Notes under the pieces: model-generated
Databases searched by the model: none
What the model was told of the DNA's origin: nothing
The model's input: the letters and a program-made list of their open reading frames with translations, nothing else
Source: Opisthocomus hoazin
Taxonomy: Eukaryota > Chordata > Aves > Opisthocomiformes > Opisthocomidae
Assembly: GCF_030867145.1 (NCBI RefSeq)
Contig: NC_134420.1
Span: 7,553,823 to 7,617,822, forward strand
Length of the DNA: 64,000 nt
Reading direction: 5' to 3'
Position numbers and translations under genes: made by a program
Part shown: piece by piece, positions 52,421-64,000 of the stretch
How the letters are laid out: each line of letters begins with the position of its first letter
Numbering within the stretch: position 1 is the stretch's first letter

Positions 52421-54490
52421 TCACTGGTCCCCTCACTGGGGAGACTGGAGGTGGTCGGTTTCCAGAAGAAAATATCCCATCTCTTTGACGAATCGGTGAA
52501 AACAAGTACCTTTCTACGCCTTAAAGCCCAACTGCCGTCTAATTGCAATTAACGCCAAATGCCCACCCTCTTCAGTGCGCTCGTGGCGCTTTAGTCGTCT
52601 GAGGAGAAACGTGTGCAACTCATTGCTGCCTTCAGACAGTCTGATTGCCTGTGTGCTTTTGCTATGAAACACCTGCATTTATTAGATCAGTAAAGTAATA
52701 AAATATCCCAGGCGTTTGAAATCTGAGTACACCTGAGGCCTTCCATATAAAACAGCTTTTAATATATATTAAGGGAAACAATCCTGGTGGTTAATATCCT
52801 TTGCAGCTTTAAGAACGTCTTCAAAAATCATGTTCCAGTACCGCATTACCATCCTTCTTGCACTTGGGGGTTTGCTTTCGCGTGTTTCCACTAAAAGTGT
52901 CACTGAGCTGTGAAGACAGTTCCACCCCTTTTGTCCCAGTGATTTCCAGTCCAAATCTACTCAATTTGCAAGAAAGGAGATGGTTTTTCAAAGTCCTCGC
53001 TAACGGCCTGGGCCTGAGGCATCACGCGCGGCTCTTGCTGTCTGATAGGCAGTCACTAGTAAAGGTAGCTCTTCAGGCCAACTCCTACGCGGCTATTCCT
53101 GTAACAGTTGAATTCCACTGTTAGGAATACATCAGCCATTTCTTTTCCCGCTCTAATCCACCGGTATAACCTGGTAGCTCTCAGCGATAATGCCAGGTGG
53201 ATGTCTGAGTGAGATTTCAGACACGAGGATCGTAACTGGAACTTGCTAAGTTAACGCATGTGTTTTATTTTCTGGTTTTGGACTTCTCTCCGTGACACCA
53301 CTCAGCTTTCCAGGTGCGACTGCATGAGTGTGGGTGCCCGATTTCACCGGGGCAGCACGTTTTCAGCAGCCTTTTTGCACAGCGAGAAGACAGCACAGTT
53401 TTAATATTCTGTGTTCATAAGACGATGCCTGTAAATATTTGGACGATCTACCAGTCAAGTTTAACAGCAGCAGCAGCAGACACAGGCTACTTTCATTAGC
53501 CGTAACGTAATACACGACACACATGTCACTCCTGGAGGAAGGCCTCTCCTCCTGGTACACCAGGCATGCAGATGAGCAGCAGCGAGCATCATGCTGTAGA
53601 GACACCGAAGCATCTGCTGGTTTGTTCTCAGGAGAGGAGGAGAAGGCGCATATTCTGAAAAAGTCTGCTTGCAATCAGAACAAGTTTTTTAATTTTGGAA
53701 AGGAAGCGTGTTACGGACCGCCTGACAAGTCCTCACTCTGTGGTGCGTGCTTGCAGCTTGGCTCTGCTAACAACGTGAGAACCATCAATTCCAGGCAACC
53801 GTGCGCTGAAATTCCCATTTTGCTCTGCTACAAACATGCAGCCTTTCGCCCCGGTATAGAGATTTTCCTGGGGAAGAGGTGTGGTCAGAGAGCTGCTGCA
53901 TCTTGCCGGTATAATCACCCCTTTGGGGATTATTACCAGACACCGCTTGATTACTGGGAAAATGAAATAGTGTAAATAATGACCTGTTTGGATTTTTAAT
54001 GCACATACAAGCTGGGCTTCGTATTTTTCAATCAGACCCTGACTTCAAGGAGAATTTTGTATGAATGAGCCCCAAAAGATTGGGTCCACGAGGTGTTAGC
54101 TGGTGAAGCTTGTGAAGCTTGTGAACCGAGATCACATGGAGACACTGCCCTGATCAGAGCTCTGCTCCTTTATCTGCAAGACGTGCTGTAAGCTCAGAGG
54201 TCTACATAAACCCTTGCCTTCAAAATTCGTGGGAGACTTAGGATGCAATGCTCAGGCATCCCGATGTTTCCTGCGGATTCCCAGGTGACCCCAGAAAGAG
54301 TTGTCCCTTGTCATGTCTGGGAAAGGACGTCTCACAGCCTGTCTCAGGCACAGCTATGTTTCCCCGTTTGGGTTGTACGGGCGTCAGGACTGAGTGGCAC
54401 TCGAAAGGAAAGCTACGCCGCAGGCTGCATGGGGAAGAAACGGGCAGGCAGGCCCTTTGCTGGGGATGTCGCTTTGGTTAATTCAGCGTA
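52421..54490. other. BDNF upstream intronic or flanking DNA, nothing identified
   Basis: Average-composition sequence upstream of exon IV. A frame of 150 codons at 53,523-53,975 shows no family resemblance. No splice-bounded exon matching BDNF exons I-III is seen. Confidence 0.6.
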
Positions 54491-55090
54491 TCACAGAATC
54501 ACAGAATGTTCAGGGTTGGAAGTGACCTCTGTGGGTCACCCAGTCCAGCCCTCCTGCCGAAGCAGGGTCACCTACAGCAGGCTGCACAGGAACTCATCCA
54601 GACGGGGCTTGAATATCTCCAGAGAGGGAGACTCCACAACCTCCCCAGGCAACCTGTTCCAGGGCTCCGTCACCCTCAGAGGGAAGAAGTTCTTCCTCAT
54701 GTTCAGACGGAACTTCCTGTGCTTCAGTTTGTGCCTGTTGCCCCTTGTCCTGTCGCTGGGCACCACTGAAAAGAGTCTGGCACCATCCTCCTGACACCCA
54801 CCCTTAAGATATTTATAGGCATTTATAAGGTCCCCTCTCAGCCTTCTTTTCTTCAGGCTGAACAAGCCCAGCTCCCTCAGCCTTTCCTCATAGGAGAGAT
54901 GCTCCAGTCCCCTCACCATCCTCATAGCCCTCCGCTGGACTCTCTCCAGTAGCTCCTCATCTTTCTTGAAGTGGGGAGCCCAGAACTGGACAGAGTACTC
55001 CAGATGGGGCCTCACTAGGACAGTGTAGAGGAGAAGGAGAACCTCCCTTGACCTGCTGGCCACACTCTTCTTAATGCACCCCAGGATACC
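54491..55090 (-). mobile_element. CR1 LINE 3' end with open ORF2 C-terminus
   Basis: On the minus strand about 600 bases of CR1. From about 55,090 to 54,572 an uninterrupted frame encodes the ORF2 C-terminal part, including [54 protein letters not shown] and the natural end CSLL. A 3' tail and ACAGAAT repeats close the element at 54,491. The catalytic reverse transcriptase and endonuclease portions are absent, so it cannot move by itself. Close similarity to the copy at 61 kb suggests a fairly young subfamily. Confidence 0.95.
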
Positions 55091-57119
55091 ACGTCTCGGT
55101 GTCACTGCCACAGCATACCCACCTTACAGCTTTACTTTGAAACGAGTATCTTTTTCCTACACCTAGCTAGTTAAAATTCTTTTTTGCATACACAAATTAC
55201 AATTCACCCTTTTCCATGCAGCAACAGGGAAGGAGTAAGAAACAGTACAAGTTGTCAATCAACATAATGTTGATTTATCCCTGCAGTAATATCAGATTGC
55301 TTACAGGGGGTAAAACCAGTGCTTTTTGCTGAATTCAATTTGAACTGTAGCATAGGCACTAATGATGCTGTGGATACTATAAAGAAGAAAGCAGAAGCAC
55401 GCACATCTGGTTTCTGTCTCAGTGGAGGTTATGCATTATAGTGATTGATGTACGAGGTCCAAATTTACTGATAAACTAATTATATGATAAAGTAGTTTGT
55501 GGGGCTTTTAAATTCCCCCCATTGCAATTGTAAGAGAAGCAATAAAAAAGTCAATATTTGAAAAAAGTAACATTCTTAAAAGGTCCGTAATTAGTCAATA
55601 CATAATTGGCGAATCAGTCTCGCCCCACAAAGGTGTCTTTGCACTCCACATTTTATTCACGTAGTATCTTGACTTGGTTTTGAACGAGAAGAAGGTCAAG
55701 AAGCTACAATTTGGACTGCGTCTCACGCGGTTGTCAGGAAATATAAACTATTCCTGATTACACAAATGAGAATGCTGTTGATGTACTCGGCTTTTGACAC
55801 TAGAATATTTTTTCTATTAATAATTTTAATTGGCTGAGGTCAGTTCTTATATCGCTACAAGCATTTTCTGTTTAATTATGTTTAGTCATGTTTCCTAGTT
55901 ACCTATCCTTGCTATTTTTTCACATTAAAGGGCTGGAAAGTTCATGCAAATAAACTTCTCCGACTCAAGTAATGCTAAAAATTGCAATGGATTATAAACA
56001 CAATTGGAGGTTGCAGGCATGGCGCATTTGCAAGACGATGACTGGGCTGTGACGCCGCTCTCCGATGATTCAGCGATTGCAGCACACACAGTGGAGCCGC
56101 TGATGCTCCACTCGAACATCGGCGGGACTAGAAAACCCTCAGCATCTTCAACAACCGAACTCAAATTCTGCTCAGCTACGTAAAGTCTTTGTAGTTGGCC
56201 AGGCTGTGACTGAGCGAGATGAAGAGAGGAGGAGGGTGGTGAGTGCTTCGCCAGCTCACCCCTTGCACCCAGGGGTCGGCCAAACTGTGGCCCACAGCCC
56301 CTCCCAGGCGCCTGCGTTGCGTGTGAATGCCCCGGGGTTGGTGGCACTTGGATCTCACCACCTCGAGGTTTACCTATTGTCCAGCCTGCACAGAGTTGCT
56401 GTGGCTCTGGTCTGCAAATAGCTTGCTGGGTGGTCAGAATATGCCCTGTGCCTTAAATAGCACAGGGTACTTGCTCTTAATATCGAGCATAATTTGCCTT
56501 CAGTGAACAACGTCTGCCGAGAGGCCTTTCGGCCTCATTTTAGCAGAGAAAGTATTATGTGAGACAGCAAAGACGGGAATACAAACCCAAAGACCTTTCA
56601 TTAGACACAGTTTGTAGGCTGCATGTGTACAGGATAAAGTGGTGAAACCTACCCTTTCAATCACAGGCACTGAAACCACAACATTTTTGCCGAAGAAAAC
56701 ATCACCTAATAGCTCAGAATTGTCACCCTGCAGCTACAGCAAAAGTGAATTTAAAACTCCAACAAACAATTAAAATAATTGGTCTCTTCTCATGTCTGCT
56801 AGAGGTATGCCAGCTTTCCATCGCATGGGGGGATCTGTACCCTGGATCTTGTCCCATGCCTTCTAGTCAGGGATTTCAGCACAATTTATGTGCGTGAAAC
56901 TGCTTCTATAACAGAGCTCTGTGGTAGGTGCAGATTAGTCTCCTGCAAACGAGGAAATGCATGTGTCTGTTATGTGTAAATTTATTAAGCTACTCATGAA
57001 CATACTTGTTTGGCGAGCATGCCCCTTCTGTGTTCTGTCTCCTTGCCACCACTCATGTAGTTGTCTCTAGAAATGGGAAATGAGTCATACATGACAATTA
57101 CCACATACATCGAGTGACG
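55091..57119. other. Upstream BDNF region, possible conserved non-coding sequence
   Basis: No gene seen. The AT-rich part 55,440-55,930 is free of repeats and rich in TAATTA, ATTGCAAT and TTAATTGG-type motifs, as is common in conserved enhancers. Repeat-derived or coding content is not evident. Confidence 0.5.
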
Positions 57120-57143
57120 AACACACACACACACACACACACA
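57120..57143. repeat. (CA)12 microsatellite
   Basis: Perfect CA/AC dinucleotide run of 24 bases, (GT)n in the BDNF sense. It lies about 38 bases from a perfect CRE. Confidence 0.95.
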
Positions 57144-57174
57144 TTCCTCCCCGTCCAAATGCGTGTGCGCACTT

Positions 57175-57176
57175 AC
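57175..57176 (-). promoter_or_regulatory. Candidate splice donor beside the CRE
   Basis: The minus strand reads CACCTGG|GTAAGTGCGC, a strong donor consensus directly after the palindrome. It could end an unannotated BDNF 5' exon, but the body does not match exon I, II or III sequence that I remember. Confidence 0.3.
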
Positions 57177-57178
57177 CC

Positions 57179-57192
57179 AGGTGACGTCACCT
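57179..57192. promoter_or_regulatory. Perfect CRE (TGACGTCA) in a 14-base palindrome
   Basis: AGGTGACGTCACCT is a full palindrome centred on TGACGTCA, the consensus CREB/ATF site. The surrounding 57,145-57,330 is locally CpG-rich compared with its flanks. It lies about 4.9 kb upstream of exon IV in the BDNF sense. CREB control of BDNF promoters is established in mammals. That this site serves BDNF is inference. Confidence 0.6.
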
Positions 57193-57363
57193 TATGTGAC
57201 AGCTAACCAACACCGTGCACGCGCCAGTGGAGGACATGATCAACGAGCAGGGAGCCGGGTACAGGCATGAGATGGCTGCAGCCGGCGCCGGGATGCACGT
57301 GCGAGCCCTGCGAGGGCTGCTGCAAAGGGACCGAACCCTCTAAGTAACCGCAGGAAGGGAGTC

Positions 57364-57873
57364 AGAATCACAGAATCACAGAATGGTTGGGGTTGGCAGG
57401 TCATCTAGTTCAAACCTCCCTGCTATGGGCAGAGACATCTTCAACTCGATCAGGTTGCTCAGTCCAACCTGATCTTAAATGTTTCCAGGGACGGGGCATC
57501 TACCACCACTCTGGGCAACCTGCACCAGGGTTTCACCACCCTCACAGTAAAGAATTTCTCCTTATATCTAGTCCGAATATACCTACTTTTAGTTTAAAAA
57601 GCTTACCCCTTGTCGTATCACAACAGGCTCTGCTAAAAAGCCTGTCCCCATCTTTCTTACAAGTCTCTTTAAGTACTGAAAGGCCACTGTAAGGTCTCCC
57701 CGCAGCCTTCTCTTCTCCAGGCTGAACAGCCCCAGCTCTCTCAGCCTGTCCTCACAGCAGAGGGGTTCCAGCCCTCGCATCATTTTTGTGTCCCTCCTCC
57801 AGCCCCACTCCAACAAGCCCATGCCTGTCCTGTGCTGAGGGTCCCCAGAGCTGGATGCAGTACAGAGTTATGG
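57364..57873 (-). mobile_element. CR1 LINE 3' end, older copy
   Basis: The plus strand begins GAATCACAGAATCACAGAATGG, then the reversed CR1 tail and ORF2 end (cttctcttctccaggctgaacagcccc, tctcagcctgtcctc). The frame is broken by indels. It lies about 175 bases from the CRE-containing sequence at 57.18 kb. Confidence 0.93.
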
Positions 57874-60824
57874 GGTTTGGCTGTGGCTGGTGCAAGGCAG
57901 GTTTGACAGTCTCCCTGGGCTGCTCCCCAAATTTTTAGGCTTCCCTCTTGGGGTTTTGTAGGAACCTCACGCTCCGCTCAGAGAGTGGGGCTCCTAAACC
58001 AGGCACAAAATCCCTCTTCACCACGCAGAAGGGCTGGGGGTAGCTGGGAGGATGATTCACCCTTCGTCCTGGCTGCTCGGTCCCGTGGCCCGTGTGGAGC
58101 CGTGCCAGGCTGTCCCTGTGCTGCGGGGTGGAGGGGGCTATCGAGGACGGCAGCACGGATGAAAGGGAGGGAACCAGAAAAGAGAAGGAAGAGAAAAAGT
58201 CCAACCCAGCAGCAAAATTAAAAGTTGGGTTTATCATCCCCTGATGCTCTGACACTTGCTAAACCTGGGAATTCGTCTCACAAGTGTCCCTGCATTACTG
58301 CTGTCGTTTTGGAGGCATTAAACACCCGGCGCCTGAGCAAAGGGCAAAGCATCTGGGTTGTGCCGGAGAGTATCCAGTGTACCGGGTGTCTGGCGTACGG
58401 TGCCCCAGCCCTTCCCCGCTCGCCCCTGACCTCCCCGCTAACAAAGGCACAGCCCAGCCACAGCTCCGTCGCAGCAAACAGAAAAGAGGATATGAAACAA
58501 CAATAAAAAAGCAGACTCCAAGCGAGTCACAGATGTGAGAAGGGAAAAGAAAATCCCCTCTCCCCCAAAGAGGTTGTGTGTGATTCCTCGGGACGGGGGA
58601 AACCCAAGCCGAGCGCGGAGAGATTAGATGGCTGGAGATGCACTCCTGTGACGAATCCGGCCATTGGAGCTCCATGATTAAAGAAGATCAGAAAACTGTT
58701 GGTGCACTTGTGGGTGAAAGGTGTTGGGATTGACTCATCTCTCCTTTCCTCTAATTATTCAGTGGGTTTCAATTAGATGCAATACAGTGGATTATTTTTA
58801 ATATTTAAAGGGATCAGATTCCAGGGGTTTAATAAACTTAGTGAGGCATCTTGTCTGAGTACATACATGCCTTACCAAACCCTCCTCAGTGCATAATCCT
58901 GAAGAGCTTATTTTAGGTATGGTCTAAAAATAAGCAAGCCCCAAAACCCCAGGTTTGCAGCCCTGCGAATGCTCCTTTGTAGTTTATTTCTATTTAAGTA
59001 ACTAAAATCTCCTCTGACATCAAGCTCAAGCACTCCGTTCGCCAGGTGCGGCCGCTCAGCGATATTGCCCGGAGGGTAACGGGCGATAAGAGATCTAAAG
59101 CAAACAATCAGGGAGGGGAAATGGAGGACGGGTGCTTGGTGCTGGGGGCCGGTAGCTGTGCCGGGGTGTCCACCATGCGTGGGGCCCCGCTCTGGCCCGA
59201 AGCTGGCAGGAGGGATCCTCCCCGGGTACGTGGAGATCCTTGGGAATGAAAAGCATGTGTAAACATTAAACAGTTCTTCTAGCTCTCCTGCCCTGCGCTA
59301 CTCTCACATTAAGGCATCTTAGGCTGCACTTGGATAGCTGTCTTCATCTTCCCAAAGAGGTTAAGGTGCTTTGGCTCCATCCTTCTGTAAAGTGCAGCCA
59401 TGTCAATACTTTTAACGAGCTGATGTGTTTAAAGATGAACCCAAGATATTTTTTTTAAATAGAGTGTCGAGATATTTTACCTAAGAACCAGCCATAGCGT
59501 TCAAAACATTTTCCATGTTATCCACCTAAAGTGTTAAAGAGAGAAGTGTCTGAGGAACAGTAGGCATTTTTGTTAACTGCAAAGTAAAATTATCAGTAAA
59601 GCAATAAAAATTAAATAGTCCTCAACATGAAACCCAGACCACATTATATTGTCCTCCTCGAGTTACTGTGACTTGTGGCTCAAGAAACAAGTACCGGATT
59701 AGCTGCATAAACGCCAAAATTTCCCTTGACTAACACGTTTCATTTGTTTGCTGTTTGTTCTGTTTATTGAACACTTGGGATTGTTAGTCTTCCAATAATT
59801 TAATGACTTGAACCAGGTTGTGTATAAATGTTACTACATTCCACTTTGGATATTAATAGGCAGCCATGTGTCAGTCCGGCAGTTTTCACTTGTCCGGATA
59901 AAAGGAATTGTCTGTTTATCTGCGGCGGAGGAGCGCCCGGGCAGCGTGCAAGTGCCAATGGTGGCAAAAGAGTCAAGATTTGGACCACCATCAGGTCGTG
60001 CACCCACCCATTCACCCAGGGCGCATTAATGCACAGCAAAAATGCCAACAACGAGGGTGCTGTCCCCGCTCCCTCTTTCCTTCCACCGTAACACCCAGCT
60101 CCAGAGAGCGGGATTTGCACAGGGGCCTTTATTTCTCTGCATTGTCCAGATGAAATTATTTAATTGACCTCCACTTCAGAATTGCTTTAAATAGCAATTA
60201 GTACCAGTATAGTTGTAGTGGTGGTACTCCTATTAAAATATTATTTTCCTCCTTTCAAGTACAGTATGGGAGTAATTGGATGCTCAGCCAGTTCTCTTTC
60301 AACAGCACATGACGTGCTTGGACTATCATTTATAGATGCAGAGAAACGGGAATGAAACATGAGGCGGATGTACAGCTCCTCTGGAATTGAAAAATCCTGA
60401 AATATTGATTCAGAAAATCAATACAAATTTTAAGATATTTTAAAATAACTTTCCTGAAGTTCTACACCATTTTTCAAATGGGAAAACATATCGATTTCTC
60501 TGTCCCAGCCTGCACAAGGATGGGGTGGCTCTTGAGGGGTGGTGGTGGAGCAGGAGCATCCACCAGCGGGGACATTGCCACCACCACAAAACCCACACGA
60601 CCAGAATGGCAAGCAGGAGCAAAGCAATCACGCACATCCAACAAATGTTGCTGGAGTACGGCCTCCCGCTCACACCATCCAACAGCTCACAAATGGGCTG
60701 ACCCGTGGGGCCTTGGTGCTGGCTCCTCTCCTGTCTTTTTCTTCTACTCAATGTGCCCAAAGCCCCTCTATTTTTAGTGTTGGATGCAACTCAAAGACTA
60801 CTCAAGCAAAATTCACCCCGGCTT
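57874..60824. other. Upstream BDNF region between CR1 copies
   Basis: GC-richer pieces at 57.95-58.65 and 59.04-59.23 kb are separated by AT-rich, homeodomain-motif-rich sequence at 58,665-58,960. Either GC-richer piece could contain an upstream BDNF promoter (exons I-III), but I find no match to remembered exon sequences. No coding gene. Confidence 0.5.
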
Positions 60825-61660
60825 TGGGAAGACATTTGCCACCTGGACAGGCTGAAGAGTTGCGCAGAGAGGAACCTGATGAAGTTCAACAAAGGCAAAT
60901 GCAGGGTCCTGCACCTGGGGAGGAATAACCCCATGCATCAGTACAGGCTTGGGGCAGACCTGCTGCAGAGCAGCTCTGTGGAGAGGGACCTGGGTGTCCT
61001 GGTGGATGACAGGTTAACCATGAGCCAGCAGTGTGCCCTGGCTGCCAAGAAGGCCAATGGGATCCTGGGGTGCATTAAGAAGATTGTGGCCAGCAGGACG
61101 AGGGAGGTTCTCCTCCCCCTCTACACTGCCCTAGTGAGGACCCATCTGGAGTACTCTGTCCAGCTCTGGGCTCCCCACTTCAAGAAAGATGAGGAGCTAC
61201 TGGAGAGAGTCCAGCAGAAAGCTATGAGGATGATGAGGGGCCTGGAGCATCTCTCCTACGAGGAAAGGCTGAGGGAGCTGGGCTTGTTTAGCCTGAAGAA
61301 GAGAAGGCTGAGAGGGGACCTTATAAATGCTTATAAATATCTCAAGGGTGGGTGTCAAGAGGATGGATCCAGACTCTTTCCAGTGGTGCCCAGCGACAGG
61401 ACAAGGGGCAACGGGCACAAACTAAAGCAGAGGAAGTTCCGTCTGAACATGAGGAGGAACTTCTTCCCTCTGAGGGTGACGGAGCACTGGAACAGGCTGC
61501 CCAGAGGGGCTGTGGATTCTCCTTCTCTGGAGATATTCAAAACCTTCCTGGACGCGGTCCTGTGCAGCCTGCTGTAGGTGACCCTGCTTTGGCAGGGGGG
61601 TTGGACCAGATGATCCCCAGAGGTCCCTTCCAATCCCTACAATTCTGTGATTCTGTGATT
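60825..61660 (+). mobile_element. CR1 LINE 3' end with long open ORF2 remnant
   Basis: About 835 bases of CR1. An open frame runs from about 60,829 to the natural stop at 61,577. It covers the end of the reverse transcriptase region ([54 protein letters not shown]) and the C-terminal domain ending CSLL. The tail ends with two ATTCTGTG repeats at 61,642-61,658. 5'-truncated, so the YXDD catalytic motif and endonuclease are missing. It is nearly identical in many stretches to the inverted copy at 54.5-55.1 kb. Confidence 0.95.
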
Positions 61661-64000
61661 TAGTGGAGCCTTTTCTTGGTGGTTTGAGACTCGTGCCGTT
61701 GGAGTATAAATTCAGAAACAGCATTATCTACATTTATTTCCTGGGCATTGTTTATTTTTCATGTAGTTTACACAACTGAAACGTAAATGCTTACAAGGGA
61801 GTTGTGGCTTTAAAGACCTCTTTGTATTTCATTAGTTAGCCTGTTTAATCTGCTAGAATTTATTGCAACTCACAGTTGTACTATATGGCCTTGTAGTGCC
61901 TTTACTTATTTGAATATAAACACCACTTAAGTCAACAGGAATGCAAAGTATTTAAATCAGAAGAGAGAGATGAGTGCTAGATTTTGAGCAAGGACTCTGC
62001 AGCAAGGCATTTAAACCGTTATTTTAGACTTCAGTTACATTTCTGTTTCATGCTTTACCCTGCTACGTGCTCCAAGCAGAATCCCTTTCCCTTCCAGGCA
62101 TGCATAGATTCTTCCCCTTTGGTTTCTTAATTTGGGTTAGATCCCACAATATGAAAAATATACTCTGATATTACACCTAGAGCACATTGATGAGGCCTAA
62201 AGAGCTCTTCTGTGATGGGAATTAAGATCAAAAAGGATATGGAATTTAAATATTCAACATTTCTTCTTGGATATGAAACAGAAAAATTGTTTTGATGCAA
62301 AAGTCATTGCGACAGAATATGTTACTTAGACTCTGGGACCATATTAGAGTAAAATGGCTTTTTAGATCAGAATTGCACTGAGAGAAACTCCTTCATATGG
62401 AAATTATGACATTTTGTCTATTGCCTCTTACTACAAATGTTTAAAAGATCTGTTAAAAATATTCTTTTAAGAAGTTGTATCAATATAAAAGAGAGTAAAT
62501 AAGAAACGGTATAATTTAGAGGCTCATTTCTGATTAGTTCCTTCATTTAGACCCTGTTAACTGCCAGAAAATTGCACCAGTTGCCAGAGCTGGGGAGGCA
62601 TAACTGATAACGTAGTTTATTTCACAGTTTGGGGTTTGCTGTACTTTTGTCCGGCCCTCACTCTTGCATTAGATGAACACTCTGTTAATTCCATGTACTG
62701 GTGGGCTGAGAAAAGGAAAAAAGGCTGAGCCCAAGTACTAACATAACTGAAAGGCAAGCATAGGAAAACCACGTTCTCTCTGTCTGTTTGACAAACTGGT
62801 CCTACACCTCCATCTGAATTTAGCCGAGTGATTTTTAGCAAACCATTGATCTTTACTAACATCCCACAAAAAGCACGGACTCGGAAGAAGGCAGACAGCT
62901 TCCCCCATCAAGGTTTCTGACACAGCCAGGCAGGACGCAGTCGCAGATGGCTGAGGGACTGCTAAGCCAGCTTGCTGGAAAGATGGACCTTTCATCCCAT
63001 GTTCCCTCACACAGGGCAAGATGCACTGCTATTGCTTTGCTCCCTCAGTGCAGGCCAGCATGGACCTGCCGGGGCTTCAGTGCTATCCATCATTTCTGCT
63101 CCCCCATCAGCTCCCACTGCTCCCACACCTCCGTGCTGGCACGGGGTCCATGGTGGGGCCATCCTCCGGCCACACAACCCATCAGCCCAGGGACCTACTC
63201 CAGGCCAGGGCTCACCCAGCAGGGACAGCGATGGGCGTTTATGCTGGTGTAAAGTGCCCGTGTAAGTGTGTTGTAGGCTCCTGATCTAGGCTGCTTTTGG
63301 GTCTAGTGCTTTCTCTCTCTCTCCTCATTTTCCAAAGAGAGAAGTATGTTAAAGTTAATCTTGATAAATAACTTGGTAGAGTCTTCAGATAAACACTAGA
63401 AGCCTTCCATCACTTTTTTTTTTTTTTTTAATCGGTTTAATAAATAGGGCTTTGGGAGTATTGTCAGGTACCTAAAGCACATCCCATCTATATGTGCTTG
63501 AACCATACAACCCTATAATTTTCTTTCTCTATCACTTGCCTATCTATGTTACTATCTCTCCATCTAGTCTCTGCCTTGCCAAGCGGTGACAGCGCCCATG
63601 AGCACGGACAAAGGAAAATTAACTCAGCCACAGCCTAGGGGCCTCCTCTCCGAGGGTACAACCAGGCTGCCACTGTGGGAGCAGTGCTTGAGGGCGCGGG
63701 GAGGGCTTGTGGCCATGGCTCGATCCCACCACAGCAGTGATGCTGTGTCCTGGCCCAACGTCTCTGAGCGCCTGTGCCTGAGAGACTACGCTGCCTTTTT
63801 CTAGCAGGACTCAAAGGTGAGGTTGGACAAGGCTTGAGAAGAGGCTGACAAAACTCGCAGCAATGCCAAGCATTCAGGCCAAGCACCCGGAGCACGCCAG
63901 GCACCTGCCTTATTTCTTCCCCCCAGAGACCTCACCATGGGGCTCCTTTCCTCACGTCACATAACCCACCTCCTCTCTCAGGGGCTCTCCATATCTTCCC
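61661..64000. other. Right-end DNA, nothing identified
   Basis: AT-rich to about 62.9 kb, then moderately GC-rich with short overlapping frames. No protein family, RNA gene or clear repeat besides the poly(T) run at 63.4 kb. Confidence 0.6.
63412..63430. repeat. Poly(T) run
   Basis: About 18 consecutive T followed by taatcgg. It could be the tail of an old retroposed sequence, but no body is recognised. Confidence 0.8.

Noticed and set aside
54243-54794. 183-codon plus-strand frame
   Set aside because: More than half of it is the antisense of the CR1 copy at 54,491-55,090.
57120-57143. (CA)12 as the human BDNF-linked repeat polymorphism
   Set aside because: Position relative to exon I cannot be established here, and dinucleotide runs arise independently.
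58104-58126. REST/NRSE site (ggctgtccctgtgctgcgg) as in mammalian BDNF exon II
   Set aside because: It lacks a base in the core and the GAA end of the motif. Surrounding sequence does not match exon II.

Overview
This window is bird nuclear DNA. The assignment rests on one recognisable protein-coding gene, BDNF on the minus strand, whose 246-residue product matches the avian form. It is supported by several CR1 LINE 3' ends with the avian terminal ATTCTGTG-type repeats. The species cannot be fixed from what I can see. Almost everything else is non-coding, and most open reading frames are chance or GC-driven.

Layout in plus coordinates, with the gene read right to left. Positions 1-28,975 are intergenic sequence beyond the 3' end of BDNF, holding small CR1 fragments and worn tRNA-type SINE remnants. 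Positions 28,976-32,221 are the long BDNF 3'UTR, with a proximal poly(A) signal about 340 nt after the stop and a distal end near 28,976. Positions 32,222-32,983 are the single coding exon (mammalian exon IX), with its acceptor at 32,984-32,985. Positions 32,984-51,276 are an intron of about 18.3 kb that is nearly free of recognisable CR1. Positions 50,435-52,110 are a strong CpG island. At its upstream end I can place two alternative 5' exons by homology: the exon VI donor side (last base 51,277) and the 5' part of exon IV (about 52,165-52,255). Upstream of these, 52,256-64,000 is mostly unassigned DNA with three CR1 copies, a (CA)n tract and a perfect CRE beside a good minus-strand donor. 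Exons I-III were not identified and may lie in this stretch or beyond the window.

The BDNF parts work together as in other vertebrates. Alternative promoters in and upstream of the CpG island start transcripts on different 5' exons. Each splices to one coding exon that carries the whole preproprotein, and two poly(A) regions give short and long 3'UTRs.

The observation I rate highest is a 20-codon upstream ORF at the 5' end of exon IV (52,175-52,237, minus). Compared with the rat exon IV sequence as I remember it, the start, length, stop and most residues are kept. The exon VI reading frame is also open into the BDNF frame across the splice, so a near-cognate start there could extend the N-terminus.
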